Shown piece by piece: positions 1 to 10,621 of a stretch of 64,000 nt of DNA. Below the pieces are notes generated by a model. It did not search any database and was not told where the DNA came from. It saw only the letters and a program-made list of their open reading frames with translations. This stretch comes from an uncultured bacterium (GTDB taxonomy: Bacteria > Patescibacteriota > Gracilibacteria > Absconditabacterales > Absconditicoccaceae). Location: contig CALMTC010000007.1 in the NCBI GenBank assembly GCA_937872535.1, positions 1 to 64,000 on the forward strand, written 5' to 3'. A program made the translations under genes and the position numbers. Every line of letters starts with the position of its first letter. Within the stretch, counting starts at the first letter, position 1.

Positions 1-2
1 AA

Positions 3-188
3 CTTGGAAATCTTGATGAGCTTAAAAACTATACTAGTTCTCAGAGACAAAAAATTAAAATACTTGGAAATGCTTGGTTAGCAGTAGCTACTGTTCTCTT
101 TTGACAATCACACTGAAAAAATCCAGCGAATAATCAAGATGACTTGGTTTGATATTCTTGAAGTGGTTTTTGATACTACGATTTCTAG
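3..188 (+). CDS. C-terminal fragment, possibly a DNA cytosine methyltransferase
   Basis: This frame is open from the window edge to a TAG at 186-188 when UGA is read as Gly (six UGA codons in about 60). The peptide contains SSQRQKIKILGNAW, which resembles the Q-R-x-K-x-LGNA segment near the C-terminus of C5 cytosine methyltransferases. After it comes a Gly-rich tail. The fragment is too short for a firm family call. The 5' part lies outside the window. Confidence 0.35.
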
Positions 189-321
189 ATAGTTTTATTC
201 TGTTATGAAAAGTCTGAAGCTCGTGGGCTTTGGGTTTTTTATGTTTGAATGAACCACCTTCGATGAACTCAGGCATCGGAAAGCAGACAATGACGATTTT
301 TCCTACGCACTTCGACAAAAA

Positions 322-400
322 CCAGAATAATCCCGATCGACTCTATTGATGCGTCTTACCCCGATATTCATCGAGGGCAGGTCGGGAATAATTTACAAAC
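322..400. repeat. Intergenic repeat, copy 1 (second copy near 63.69 kb)
   Basis: This stretch contains CCCCGATATTCATCGAGGGC followed by AGGTCGGGAA and ACAAACAC. The same order of blocks recurs at about 63688-63770 with a few substitutions. The core can fold (CCCGA with TCGGG). It sits in a 295-bp gap with no convincing gene. An ATG-led 41-codon frame at 205-330 exists but has no recognisable content. Confidence 0.6.
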
Positions 401-483
401 ACATCAGCATAAAACTTTTTCAAAATTTGTAATAATTGAAAATTTGGGTATAATTGGGCGGTAAAGATTTAGTTTTTTAGAGA

Positions 484-1596
484 ATGTGGATGAAGTCAAC
501 GGATACGATGGACTATAAGGTTGCTTGATTTGATGCGAAGAAGTATTTTGAACTGCAGAAGGGAGCTATTGAGGAGAGAATTTCTCATTTTAATGGCAGA
601 CTTTATCTGGAAATTGGAGGCAAATTTATGCGAGATTCTCATGCTTCGAGAGTTTTGCCTGGATTTGATCCGCATGCCAAGAAAAATATTTTTGAGTCAC
701 TGAGAGATGTGGCAGAGATGATTTTTTGTGTAAATTATGAGGATATTTTGAGTAATAGACAGCTTTCCAATAGTGATATCAACTATGGAGAGTACGCTTT
801 GCAGATGATTTTGGAGGTGCAGAAAAATATCGGATTTACTCCATTTGTGGTGATCAATAAGTCTGTTCGTGATGATACTGAGCATAATCAGAAAAAAATA
901 GATCATTTTATCGGGCTGATGAAATCGATAGGGTTGCAAGTTTTTAAAAGATATAAGATGGCTGGTTATCCTGACAATACTGAGATTATTTTGAGTAATG
1001 ATGGATTTGGAAAGGATGACTACATTCCTGTTTCAAAAAATCTGGTCTTAGTTTCTGGTGCTGCTTCCAACAGCGGGAAAATGTGAGTGTGTCTCTGACA
1101 AATGTACCGAGATTTTCACAAGGGCTTCAATAGCTGATATGCTAAATATGAAACTTTCCCGATCTGGAATTTGCCTGTCGAACATCCTATCAACCTAGCT
1201 TACGAAGCTGCGACGGTCGACATCTGAGATTATAACTGTCTCGACACTTATCATCTCAAAGCTTACAATGAGCAGTCTGTGAACTACAACAGAGATGTCG
1301 AAGCTTTTGAGCTTTTGAAGAAAATTAGTGATGCATTTGTAGCTTCTGATAATTTCGTAAGAACTTACCAGTCGCCGACTGATATGGGAATCAATCGTGC
1401 TGGCTTTGCCGTGACCAATGACGAAATCTGTAGCATCGCATCTCTTCGCGAAATCCTCAGAAGAAAAGAACGATACCAAGAAATTATCTCCAGAGGCGAC
1501 TGAGACAAAGCTTGGCTCGATGCTTGCGATAAAATCTATGCTAAAGCACTCGATTACTGTAAAAGCAAAGGCTATGATGTTTCTCAGGTTTTGTAA
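484..1596 (+). CDS. DUF1846 (UPF0371) family protein, C-terminally short
   Basis: This 370-residue protein matches the DUF1846 family through most of its length. Recognisable segments are an N-terminal GFDAKKYFELQ, then HASRVLPGFDPHAK, then SGKM, then KYETFPIWNLPVEHPINLAYEAA (read across two stretches) and NYNRDVEAFELL. Members are typically near 490 residues. Here the protein stops after an added tail ending in SQVL, so about 100 C-terminal residues of the family are missing. Several UGA codons fall at Gly positions, for example just after SGKM. ATGs at 484, 490 and 508 share the frame, and the first is used. The function of the family is not established. A repeat and a terminator follow. 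Confidence 0.85.
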
Positions 1597-1600
1597 AAAA

Positions 1601-1640
1601 ATAGACGCAATAAATTGCGTCTCTATAGAAAATTATTTTT
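1601..1640. repeat. IR repeat AGACGCAATAAATTGCGTCT, copy 1
   Basis: A perfect 9-bp inverted repeat (AGACGCAAT/ATTGCGTCT) is followed by CTATAGAAAATTATTTTTTGG. Further copies lie at about 15050, 19980 and 39600, all intergenic. It does not carry a terminator T-run. Confidence 0.8.
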
Positions 1641-1649
1641 TGGTCTATA

Positions 1650-1678
1650 AAAAATCCCCGGTTTGGGGGATTTTTTTA
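1650..1678. terminator. Bidirectional terminator between DUF1846 gene and nrdA
   Basis: The hairpin TCCCC-GGTTT-GGGGA is followed by seven T on the plus strand and by an A-run that gives T on the minus strand. It can end both convergent genes. Confidence 0.8.
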
Positions 1679-1699
1679 TATAAGAATTTTCATTTTTTC

Positions 1700-4285
1700 T
1701 TATTGGCAAGATTCGCACATGACTTTTTCGAATGGATTGGTAGGGCAAGCGTCGCCGTAGAGTTGACCAGATTTTAATTTTTCGACATAGTCGGCTCATT
1801 TTTCAGAGATGAGTTTTTGTTCGATAAGTTTTTTCTGTTCGTCGGTGACATTTTTGAAGTCAATAGAGCTGAGATCGTTAGCTTCTTGCTCTGCAGCGAT
1901 TTTTTTGATGACTGTGATTTCGTCTGATGGCTGAGATGCTGAGATGCTACTGGCTGCCGCTCCAAATCATCTCGCTGCTGGCTGAGCTGAGGAAGTAGAG
2001 ACTGATGCTGTCGTAGTCGAACCAAATCATGCTCTTTCTCCACGCTTGTTGACAGATTCTGTATATTTTTCTCCTTGGATAGTTTTTTCTATGAAACAGT
2101 AGTATGTTCCTTTGAGTCCAGCTTTTCGAGCGTAGACATAAACATCAAACATCGTCGATCTACTTTCCTCTTTGAGGTACATATTTCTACTGATAGCTTG
2201 GTCAACATGTTTCTGAAGAGTAGCTGCTATATCAATCTGGCATGATGGAGAATATTCGTAAGCTGTCTTGAAAATAGATTTATTGACTACTCCATCAAGC
2301 TCTTTGATATGCTGGATACTTCCACCAGCATTGATAATTTTTGATCTCATGTCATCATTTCGTAGACCTTTTTCTTTGATTTTTTCCACAAGCTGTTTGA
2401 TGATGATCGTAAACTTACCACCAAGCGTTTCTCTTGAATACACATTGGCAAAATAGCTATCTACAGTACTTGATGTACCAGCAATCAAAGAGATCGAAGC
2501 TGTAGGAGCTACAGCTAATAAAAGTGCATTTCTTCTGGCTTCATAAGGATATCTACTGGCATCGTAATCAGCAAAAGCTCCTCTTATTTTTCCTAGTTCT
2601 ATCGATTTTTCAAGGGCATGTTTATAGATGAATGCTCCGATATGATCAGAAAGTTTTAAAGCTTCTGAGCTATCATATGAGATACCGAGATCGATAAAAA
2701 GCTCTGCTAATCCCATAAATCATAATCCTAATGGTCTCAGATCCAAAGAGTTTTTTTGAGCTTCCTGTGATGGATAAAAGTTCACATCAACAACATTATC
2801 AAGTGCTTGGATTCCTATTTCTATCGTCTCTTTCATCTCTTCTCGATTGATGAGAGAGAGCTTTTCTTCGAGAGATAATGTTTCTATGTTTTCTTTTTTG
2901 AGTTTTTGAGCATTAACGAATCTCGGAAGATTGAGAGAGGCTAGTGTACAAACTGCAGTACTATTTTCGCTATTCGCAATAGAAATCTCTGTACAAAGAT
3001 TTGAACTGTGAATCATACTATAACTCATAGCTTGATTTGATTCATTGTGACGATCTTTGAAGTTGAATCGATAGTTTCCTGTCTTTGCAAGTCTCATAAG
3101 ACAGTCTCTATAAAGCTCCTGTGCTGGAAGTTTTTTGAAAAGTGCTAATTTCCCCTCCTTTGCCATTTCGATATATTCGGCATAAGCCAGAGAAAATTCT
3201 TTTCATCGTGTAGAAGTAAGTTTTGGACATTCAGCTGGATCAAAAAGATACCAATCTTCATTTTTCACTACTCTTTCCATAAATTCGTCTGGAATCCAAA
3301 GAGCCGTGTTGAGGCTTCTTGTTCTTACATATTCGCTTCCGTTTGTTTCTTTGAGATCGAGAAAATCGTGAATATTGTAGTGCCAAGGCTCCATATAAAT
3401 TACCTGAGAAGATCTTCTTCTTCCACCTTGCATAATTCAGTTAACAACTGTATCAAAAATCTTGATGAATGGAATCGGACCAGAAGATTTAGCGTTGATT
3501 GATTTGATGTGAGATCCACCTGCTCTCAGTTTTGTTACTGATGAACCGATTCCTCAAGCATATTTTGCAAACATCGCTGCTTCTTTGGCTTTGTCCATAA
3601 TAGAGTCCATACTGTCACCGATTACACTGATGTAACAAGATGATAACTGACTAAATGGCGTTCCACTATTGTAGAGTGTCGGAGTACTGTGAAGATATTT
3701 GAGAGCTGACATTTTGTTGTAGACTTTGACCGCAAATTCTTCTTTGTTTTTTTCTGAGATAGAAAGTCCCATGGCTACTCTCATCCACATCCACTGAGGC
3801 TGCTCTATAATTTGTTTTTTTCTGTCTCTAATCAAATATCTATCCTTGATAGTAGCAAGTCAAAAATAATTAAACTCATCATCAAGATTGTGATTTAGAC
3901 TCAATTCTAATGTTCCTAAATCAAAATCGAGTAATTTTTCTGAAAGAAGTTTTTCTGAAACTCCATACTGAATATATTCGGCAAAACTATTGAATCTTCA
4001 AGAGACTGTCTTGTTTATCATTTTTACTAGCTGTCTCGTTGCTATTTTATCGTACATCGGATCTTCTGTAATGAGCTGTTCGATAGCTTTCAAAACAATC
4101 TCATCTAGCTCCTCTGTTTTTACTTGTTCTGGAATTTTGAGTTCAACATTTTTGATTACTTTGAAGACAGCAACAAATGGATCATCAAGCTGAAGATCAT
4201 GAACTATATCCTGAATTGCTCTGATAATTTTTTCTGTCTGAAATGGTTCGTGAGAACCGTCTCTGTGGATTACAAATTTTGCCAT
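1700..4285 (-). CDS. nrdA: Class I ribonucleotide reductase, large (alpha) subunit
   Basis: This 861-residue enzyme reduces ribonucleoside diphosphates to deoxy forms with the NrdB radical subunit. An N-terminal ATP-cone (MAKFVIHRDGSHEPFQ) is present. Active-site cysteines are visible at about 217 (SQLSSCYIS), 431 (SNLCTEI, with Glu 433) and 446 (TAVCTLASLNL). A YYCF segment carries the radical-transfer tyrosines. The C-terminal tail ends VMCESCQ, the mobile cysteine pair for thioredoxin or glutaredoxin. A Ser/Ala-rich linker precedes the tail. UGA codons are spread through the core, for example in the GIGSS and GFMGLAEL segments. It is the last gene of a minus-strand unit nrdB, acidic ORF, nrdA, with NrdR-like boxes upstream of nrdB. 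Confidence 0.95.
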
Positions 4286-4320
4286 TGTTTTAAAGATAAT
4301 TTAGAGAGATAAAATAAGTA

Positions 4321-4602
4321 TTATAGCAATTCTTCGATATTTTCTTCATCTTCATCATAGTCTTCATCACCATCATCATTGTCGTATGATCGTTCTTCAT
4401 GCTCTTCCTGTTTAATTTCAGCTTCTGATTCTTCAGTATCAATAGAATCGAGATCTTCGTTTGCTCCAGTCAAAGCAAAGATAAATCACTCGTATTTTCT
4501 GATAGCTGGAGACTCAATTTTTTTTTCTGACTGTTTTTCTTCTGTATAAAATGATATTTTTCTGAAAGCTGTTCGCTGGTATAACATTGTGGTAGATTGC
4601 AT
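4321..4602 (-). CDS. Small highly acidic protein between nrdB and nrdA
   Basis: This 93-residue ORF has one in-frame UGA (KYEGFIFALTG) and ends with TAA. The N-terminal third is basic and polar (MQSTTMLYQRTAFRKISFY). The C-terminal half is almost all Asp/Glu (for example DDGDEDYDEDEENIEELL). It lies in the same direction between nrdB and nrdA, 35 bp before nrdA and about 45 bp after nrdB, so it is probably co-transcribed. No family is recognised. It could be a binding partner of the reductase, but that rests only on position. Confidence 0.65.
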
Positions 4603-4646
4603 ATTTTTGATGTTATGATTTTTAGATAAACCAGAAAATTATTTTT

Positions 4647-5633
4647 TTAGAAATTAGTGTATTGATTTGGTGTTACTTCAAAAAAGTTCTGGAGTGTCAT
4701 GAGATCTTGTTTTTGAAGAAACTTGAGAGGATTGACTTGTACAGCATAATGAGCTGTAAATCCAAGCTCTTCAAGTCTTCTGTCAGTGATATACTTGATG
4801 TACTCTTCCATTTCATTGTAAGAAAGTCCAAAAATAATATTCTGATCGAACTGCTGTTTAATAAACTGAAGTTCAAGCTCAGTTCCGTCAATCATCGTAT
4901 TTTTAATATGATTTACAAACTCAGCATCTTCAAGAATAATTGGATTTTCTTCTATCACACCAAGAATCATCTCTACACCAAGCTTTAAATGCAAAGATTC
5001 ATCAATCATAATAAGATCTATACCATTGGTTACATTTTTCATCTTCCCTGATTCTCTCATTGCAAAAAAGAGGGCAAATGCTGAATAAAAAAATGTTCCT
5101 TCCTGGATAATATTATTGATCAGAATAGCATGCAAAATAGCTTTTTTACCTTCTATCGTATCTGGATCGATAGTATTTTCTCTGTTACTTACTGATATGA
5201 AGTCGGCAGCTTTGGCTACAAATTCTTGCTTAGCTTTTAGTGCTGGGTTTGTCTTTGTTTTTTCATACATCGCTTCACGATCCATGCTGAAAGTATTGAG
5301 TACCATCTCGAAAAAATCTGAGTGAATATCTTCCATAAACATCTGGATCGTCATAGCCATTTTAGCTTTTGGATTGACAATGTAGGGATAAAAAGATTCT
5401 CCTAAAACATTTTGAACGAGAAGTTCTGTCGTCACAAAGTAGCCTATCAATTCCTGAAAAAGAGCTTTTTCTCTCGGTGACATATCATTATAATCTCAAA
5501 CATCTTGCTGAATATTTATTTCTTCTGGAAACCAAACTGCTTGCTTTTGTTTTTTATACAAATCTGCAAAAACATTGTCTTTCCCGTCAAGTTTGATACC
5601 ATCGAGTACCGATTTTTTTCATAGAATTGGCAT
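4647..5633 (-). CDS. nrdB: Class I ribonucleotide reductase, small (beta, R2) subunit
   Basis: This 328-residue ferritin-like protein carries the metal site and radical for NrdA. Metal-ligand motifs are visible: Glu in TTELLVQN, MEDIHSDFF (Glu and His) and MIDESLHLKLG (Glu and His). UGA occurs at residue 5 (MPILGKKS) and again before NDMSPREKALF. A start at the internal Met would lose about 50 residues of N-terminal sequence. It opens the nrdB-acidic ORF-nrdA unit. Two NrdR-type boxes lie 40-85 bp upstream of the ATG, which fits repression when dNTP supply is sufficient. Confidence 0.95.
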
Positions 5634-5671
5634 TTTTGAATCACTTTTCTAAAAGAAATAAAAGACATTTT

Positions 5672-5687
5672 ACACAACATATAGTTT
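5672..5687 (-). promoter_or_regulatory. NrdR box, proximal
   Basis: ACACAACATATAGTTT matches the bacterial NrdR consensus acaCwAtATaTwGtgt at 14 of 16 positions. It lies about 40 bp upstream of nrdB and forms a pair with 5704-5719, with starts 32 bp apart. That is three helical turns, the usual spacing of tandem NrdR boxes. nrdR itself is not in this window. Confidence 0.75.
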
Positions 5688-5703
5688 TGTTTTTTCGATA
5701 GAC

Positions 5704-5719
5704 ACACTATATATGGTAT
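5704..5719 (-). promoter_or_regulatory. NrdR box, distal
   Basis: ACACTATATATGGTAT matches the NrdR consensus at about 14 of 16 positions. With the proximal box it forms the tandem arrangement expected for cooperative NrdR binding over the nrdB promoter. Confidence 0.75.
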
Positions 5720-5867
5720 GGAGAGTACCAAAAAGGTGGTTTTCTTTCAAGGGATAGTCTGTTCAAATTTTTTACCTTTAAGAGAAGCTTGTAAGAAAAA
5801 ATTTGACATTACAAAAAAAAGGGTGGTGTCATTTTTTGGAAAAACTATTATAAAATTTCTTGATTTT

Positions 5868-5910
5868 CAAAAAAAGTTCACCAGATACCTATCATCTGAA
5901 TGAACTTTTA
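5868..5910 (-). terminator. Terminator of the 5923-6324 gene
   Basis: AAAGTTCA pairs with TGAACTTT and CAGAT pairs with ATCTG inside it. On the minus strand a T-run follows. It lies directly downstream of the TAA at 5923. The rest of the gap to the NrdR boxes (5720-5867) shows no convincing gene. Confidence 0.65.
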
Positions 5911-5922
5911 TAAAGAGTTTTT

Positions 5923-6324
5923 TTAGACTATTTGGAGTGAAATTTTTGAAAGGAGGGAGTGAAGTTCTGGTGAAGATTTGGCATGAGATGTTATATAGCT
6001 TTGAACTATTTCATCTATCACTACGAGAGAATCCGACTGAATGACTCATGATGAGATCTGATGAAACAAGAACGAAACCTGCCCAATTCAATGATTGGAA
6101 TGGTCAATGAAGTATGGAGAGTCGATATCACCTAGCTGAAAAAAAATTTCTGGAGTAGATTTACCATTCAAAAGATCTTGGAATCACGATAAAATATATT
6201 TTTTCTGATTAAGAAAAATCATCTGAGCCGATGGATTTTTTATCATTAACTCTCCAACTACTAGATATTTTTCTGCGTTTTCAATTTGATTGATATCCAG
6301 ATATGTCGCCAATAATTTTATCAT
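5923..6324 (-). CDS. Hypothetical protein, 133 aa
   Basis: Open from ATG to TAA with UGA as Gly (for example YILSGFQDLL and NHGIGQVSF). The first half is helix-rich (MIKLLATYLDINQIENAEKY) and could be a TPR-like or tetrahelical unit. No family is recognised. Codon use matches neighbouring genes. It ends at its own hairpin terminator and is followed by the nrd unit in the same direction. Upstream lies the 6339-6396 repeat patch. Confidence 0.65.
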
Positions 6325-6338
6325 TTTTTTGTTTTAAA

Positions 6339-6396
6339 CCAGAAAATAAATTTTTCCCTTTGACCTCCCTTTCCCTTCGACAGGCTCAGGGACCGG
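6339..6396. repeat. CCAGAAAATAAATTTTT motif plus CCCTTCGACAGGCTCAGGG repeat
   Basis: The AT-rich border motif (6339-6355) is followed by CCCTTCGACAGGCTCAGGG (6371-6389). The second block recurs at 31611 and 41359 and in an interrupted form at 33270. Confidence 0.7.
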
Positions 6397-6408
6397 AAGG
6401 AATTTGAA

Positions 6409-7554
6409 TTATCTAATGACTTTTTCACCTTTTTTTACTTTTTCGTAGCCGAGTTGGCCACAAGCTCACTGAATTCATCTTCCAAGAGTATCTCTGACCG
6501 TCACCGTAATTCACTTTTCGACAAGAATATTTTTGAAGTTCATAATTTTATTACGAGAACTTTCTTCAAGCTCGATAGCTGGATTTTCATTGTAAGGAAT
6601 CAAATTTAGATGAGCATTTCTGTTTTTCAAAAGCTCAGCCAGCTCGTAAGCTAGTTCTGGACGATCAGTTTTATCCTTAATCATCACATATTCGTAAAAC
6701 ATTCTCTGATCAGTCTTTGCCGTATAGTCGTCAATCGCTTTCATCAGTAAATCCAGAGTATAAACCTTTGAAATAGTAGGAATAAGTTCTTGACGAAGTG
6801 TTTGATTGGGAGAGTGAAGGCTGAGAGCAAGCATGACACCTAGTTTGTCGTTTGTCATTTTTTCAATACCTGGAATAATTCCTGATGTCGAAATAGTGAC
6901 ATGGCGTCTCGAAAGGCTAAATCCATTTTGATCGAGCAGAGTGTGAACTGTTTTTTTAACATTATCGTAGTTGAGAAGTGGCTCACCCATTCACATAAAA
7001 ACGATATTACGAATTGAATAAAGCGTTCCATCTTCTCTTTTTCCAAGCTTGTTTTTGAGATAGTGGTTTGCATAAAGAACCTGAGAAACAATAGCTTCAT
7101 AGCTGAGATTTTTTGAAAAACCTAACTTTCCAGTAACACAAAAAATACAACCAACTGGACAACCAACTTGTGAAGAAATACACAGTGTAAGACGGTTGAG
7201 TTTTTTCCCGTCAATCAAAGTCGTTAAATTATTTTCATATTCCTGGCTTCCTTCAATAATATCGTGAAAATGAAACATAATCACTGACTCGATCAGATTC
7301 GTATCTGGCAGTCTAAAAAGAAACTTAGTCGTTTCGGCTGACTCATGAACTGAATCTAGCTCGAAAGGGATTATCTGAAATTTTTGGTCAAGTTTTTCTC
7401 TGAGATCTTTGCTCAAAGTCGTCATCTCTTTGAAATCGATCTGAGCATTCTTAAAAATCTCGTGAAAAATCTGTTTCACTCTAAAAGGCTGTAGTTTTTC
7501 CTCTTTTCTAAACTCCTCTACTGCTTCAGCATTAAAAATCGAAAATTTTTCCAT
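6409..7554 (-). CDS. rlmN: 23S rRNA/tRNA adenine-C2 methyltransferase (radical SAM)
   Basis: This 381-residue RlmN/Cfr-family enzyme methylates C2 of an adenine in 23S rRNA and tRNAs. The radical-SAM cluster motif CPVGCIFC is at about 131-138. The GEPLLNYD motif follows the UGA at about 188, and [10 protein letters not shown] lies in the core. The C-terminus contains [20 protein letters not shown], with the methyl-carrying cysteine candidate in ACGQL. At least three UGA codons are needed to join the parts. The length is normal for RlmN. Confidence 0.95.
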
Positions 7555-7713
7555 ATTATTTTATTCTCATTTCTATTAAAATTTTTTTACTGATTATTGC
7601 GTATTTTTTATATTTTTTATAAAAAAAGTCAATCTTTGTTTAAAAATAGTAGTTTTTTGCATTTTTTAAAACTAAATCTATACTAAAAAAAATTATTTTC
7701 TGACTATTTAAAA

Positions 7714-8112
7714 ATGCCAAAACTTTATCCAGAATATCGCCAATCGGTTGCCCAACACATACTCAAAAAAGATGGAATTTCTCCAGAATTAAGAGATATG
7801 TTGGAGGAATATGTCTCAGCAAAATGATACTACGAACTGGAAGAAAAAGGTAAAAATGCACTAGAAATCATTCTTAGTGATCTTTTTGATAATAAAAAAA
7901 GAGAGAGATTGCGTAGAGAATATCTACACCAGGTAAAAGAAGTTATAAAAGAAAATAAAGAAGAGATAGTGGAAAAGACAGAGGAAAAAGTAGAGGAAAG
8001 CAGAAATATAATACGAGAATTATATGGGGATGAAGAAGGGTATCAAAATGTAAATGAATTTTTGGGAAAAGTAGGATGATTAGAGGAGAGAGAAAGGAGA
8101 GAGAAAGGATAG
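7714..8112 (+). CDS. N-terminal part of a split repeat protein (132 aa)
   Basis: A charged, helical ORF (MPKLYPEYRQSVAQHILKKD...) with one UGA as Gly (VSAKGYYELEEKGKNALEII) and a coiled-coil-like stretch of EEIVEKTEEKVEE. It runs into TAG at 8110 while overlapping ORF 8076-10589 in another frame. An 11-bp tandem duplication (AGGAGAGAGAA twice, 8084-8105) sits in the overlap. Deleting one copy joins both frames into one continuous reading frame. It is therefore probably the N-terminus of the downstream protein, separated by a slippage event, unless the two are translated as coupled ORFs. Confidence 0.65.
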
Positions 8113-10589
8113 AAATAGCTACAAAGTTAGTTCAGAATAATGATATATGGTTTTTCTGTAGGAATATAAAAAAATTTGAGATTACAGATGAAAAAGAAAG
8201 GCTAAAATTAGCTAAAATAATTGTAAAGAAGGACATAAGTTTTTTATGTGAGAATATAGATAAGTTCCAGATTACAGATGAAACATTGAAAATAAAACGA
8301 GCAGAAATAGCTGCTCAGAAAGATATAGAAGCTCTTTGTCGAAATATAGAGAAGTTTGAGATTGCAGATGAGAAGGAAAGGATAAAACGAGCAGAAATAG
8401 CTGCTCAGAAAGATATAGAAGCTCTTTGTCGAAATATAGAGAAGTTTGAGATTACAGATGAGAAAGAAAGGATAAAACGAGCAGAAATAGCCGCTCAGAA
8501 AAATATAAGAACTCTGTGTCCAAATATAGACAAGTTTGAGATTACAGATAAGAGAATCTTAATCAGATTTTTTCTCGAATGATTTCCCAATTTTATAGAT
8601 TGAATTTCTTATCTTCATAAATTTTGATTTGACAATAGTATCAAAGATTTTGATGATTTCATGAGAAATCTGATTGAACACTGACTTATTTCGGAGAAAG
8701 AAAAAGATATTGTCGCTATAAAAAATGGAAGGGTAGAAAATAAATCATTCATCTTATCCTGTATCTTAAAAAGCAATGACCACTTTGATCTCACAGAAAA
8801 AATTTGAAAAACTGAAGATCCTGCATTAGAACTTCATAATAAGTCTATGCATTTATTGTGAAAAGAAATTGGTATGGATATGACGGCTTTTCTTGATAAA
8901 AATCATAGTGAGAAAAGTATTCAAGATTTCTATTCTGCATCTATAGAACTCTATAAACTTTTATGATCTGGCTTTTTCAAAAGTCTATCAATAGATGAAA
9001 ATACAGTTAAAAAAGAAAACCTACCAAATTTCGTTTCTTTTTTGAATAAAACAGTCAGACTAGCTCAAATTATGTGAACCAATGAGCATATGAAAGACTG
9101 AATTGATAGATCTCTTGTAGACACATTGAAATGATGGATCTTAGGAAAGACTACTCTTGAACAGATAAAAATATCTACTCAGAAAGATATGACAGGTGTA
9201 CTATCTGGTCTAGTCCAAGATATAAAAAAGACAGATAAAAAAATAGAATTAAATCCTGAAAATATACATAAATTATCAGCAAATATTGATTTTGTATTTG
9301 AGGCACGATTTCAAGATATTTTCCAATTAGAAAACTGATCCATTAGTACCCAACAAATTGAAGAATTAACTCATAAACGATGAGATCTTGAGGTTTTATT
9401 TACCTTGATTGCAAGATACTTTGGTAATGAAAGTCGAATACAAGAGATACCTCTTTTTAGTAGAGTGGTAGATTCTGTTTTAAATGACGAGTTCTCAAGA
9501 TTAAAATTCAAATGAGATGAATATGATGAAGATGACCAAGAATGAGCAGAAAAACAGTTATCAGTTTTATCTGAAAAATGAAAAGAAGCGTGGAAGCAAA
9601 ATCCCTATAAATTAGAGTATTTCAATAATTCAGAGAACAAATGATTTTCAAAAGAACAACTCCTCGAAACAGCAAAACACTATTTTAACGATCAGATGAT
9701 AGATCAAAAACATCTAGATCTGATAGAAGAATGACTGACTGAGAAAATAAGAAATATATCGATGAGTAATTTCTCAGCAGAAGAAATAAAAGCTGTAAGA
9801 GAAAATCAAAGTATAGATAAAATCCTTCCTTACATTTCTGGTGAAACTAAAAAAGAAAAATTAAAAAATTTATTACTGCTTTGTTTAGCAACTTTAAAAG
9901 AAACCGATGATTATGATACTTTTTTAAATGTGATGAGGATTATGAAATCATGAATCGATATAACAAAAATCAAAGACGATATAAAGGCTCTGAGTGGGAA
10001 ATTAGAAAATGTAGAAAAATGAGACCAAGCAATTATTTTTACGACACTTTTTGATGATCCTAAATTACTTTTATCTGTGTGAGATCTAGTAGAAACTGGT
10101 AGTTGCCAAAACTATAAGACATGAAGTATGATTCAAAGTTTGCTTGGTTATGTGGTAGATGCAAATGTGAAATGAGTATTGAGCTTTCCTATCACACCAA
10201 AAAATCTTAATGGAGATAATAAAAAATTTAATCTTTTGAAAGAAAAGCTAGAGTCAAGAAATTATGAGATCAATATAGATTATCCAAACTTAAAACTAAC
10301 TATTGATGGTATTGAAATAAATCTTGGTAAAGCAATGATAAGACGCATAGTAAAACTTTGAAAAACAAAAGATAATAAAGCATGAATTTTAATGGAAAGA
10401 GAGTATACGCAAAATCATTTTGCTATTGAACAAATGAGAAAATCATTAAACGAACTAGTATTTTCTTTTTCACAAGAATGTAAAGCAAAACTTGTAGAGT
10501 GATGATTAAATATCATCTGAACGAGAAATCCTTGAGGAGTATACAGTGATAAATCAAGAGGAATTCAAACTTCAGATTATTCACTCTAG
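8076..10589 (+). CDS. Large helical repeat protein of unknown function (837 aa)
   Basis: The frame runs from ATG 8076 to TAG 10587 with more than 20 UGA codons. Residues about 10-165 are four to five tandem 33-residue repeats of the form ERIKRAEIAAQKDIEALCRN followed by IEKFEITDEK, with copies nearly identical in DNA (8291-8560). The remaining 670 residues are polar, mostly helical, with no signal peptide or membrane segment. No catalytic motif or family is recognised. It stands alone between long intergenic gaps on the left and a convergent gene on the right. With the upstream ORF restored it would be about 970 residues. Confidence 0.75.
8084..8109. repeat. 11-bp tandem duplication causing a frameshift
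   Basis: AGGAGAGAGAA occurs at 8084-8094 and 8095-8105, followed by a partial AGGA. Eleven extra bases shift the frame between the two ORFs. With a single copy the protein reads GGLEERERIEIATKL, which matches the repeat register seen downstream (ERIKRAEIA). Confidence 0.8.
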
Positions 10590-10603
10590 AACATTGAATA
10601 AAA

Positions 10604-10620
10604 CCAGAATAAAAATTTTT
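10604..10620. repeat. Border motif CCAGAATAAAAATTTTT
   Basis: One of more than 20 occurrences of this AT-rich motif at gene borders. Here it lies between the convergent ends of 10589 (+) and 10622 (-). Confidence 0.6.
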
Positions 10621-10621
10621 T

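Noticed and set aside
5718-5903. Plus-strand ORF next to the NrdR boxes
   Set aside because: It begins inside a regulatory box and covers the terminator of the minus gene; composition is not protein-like.
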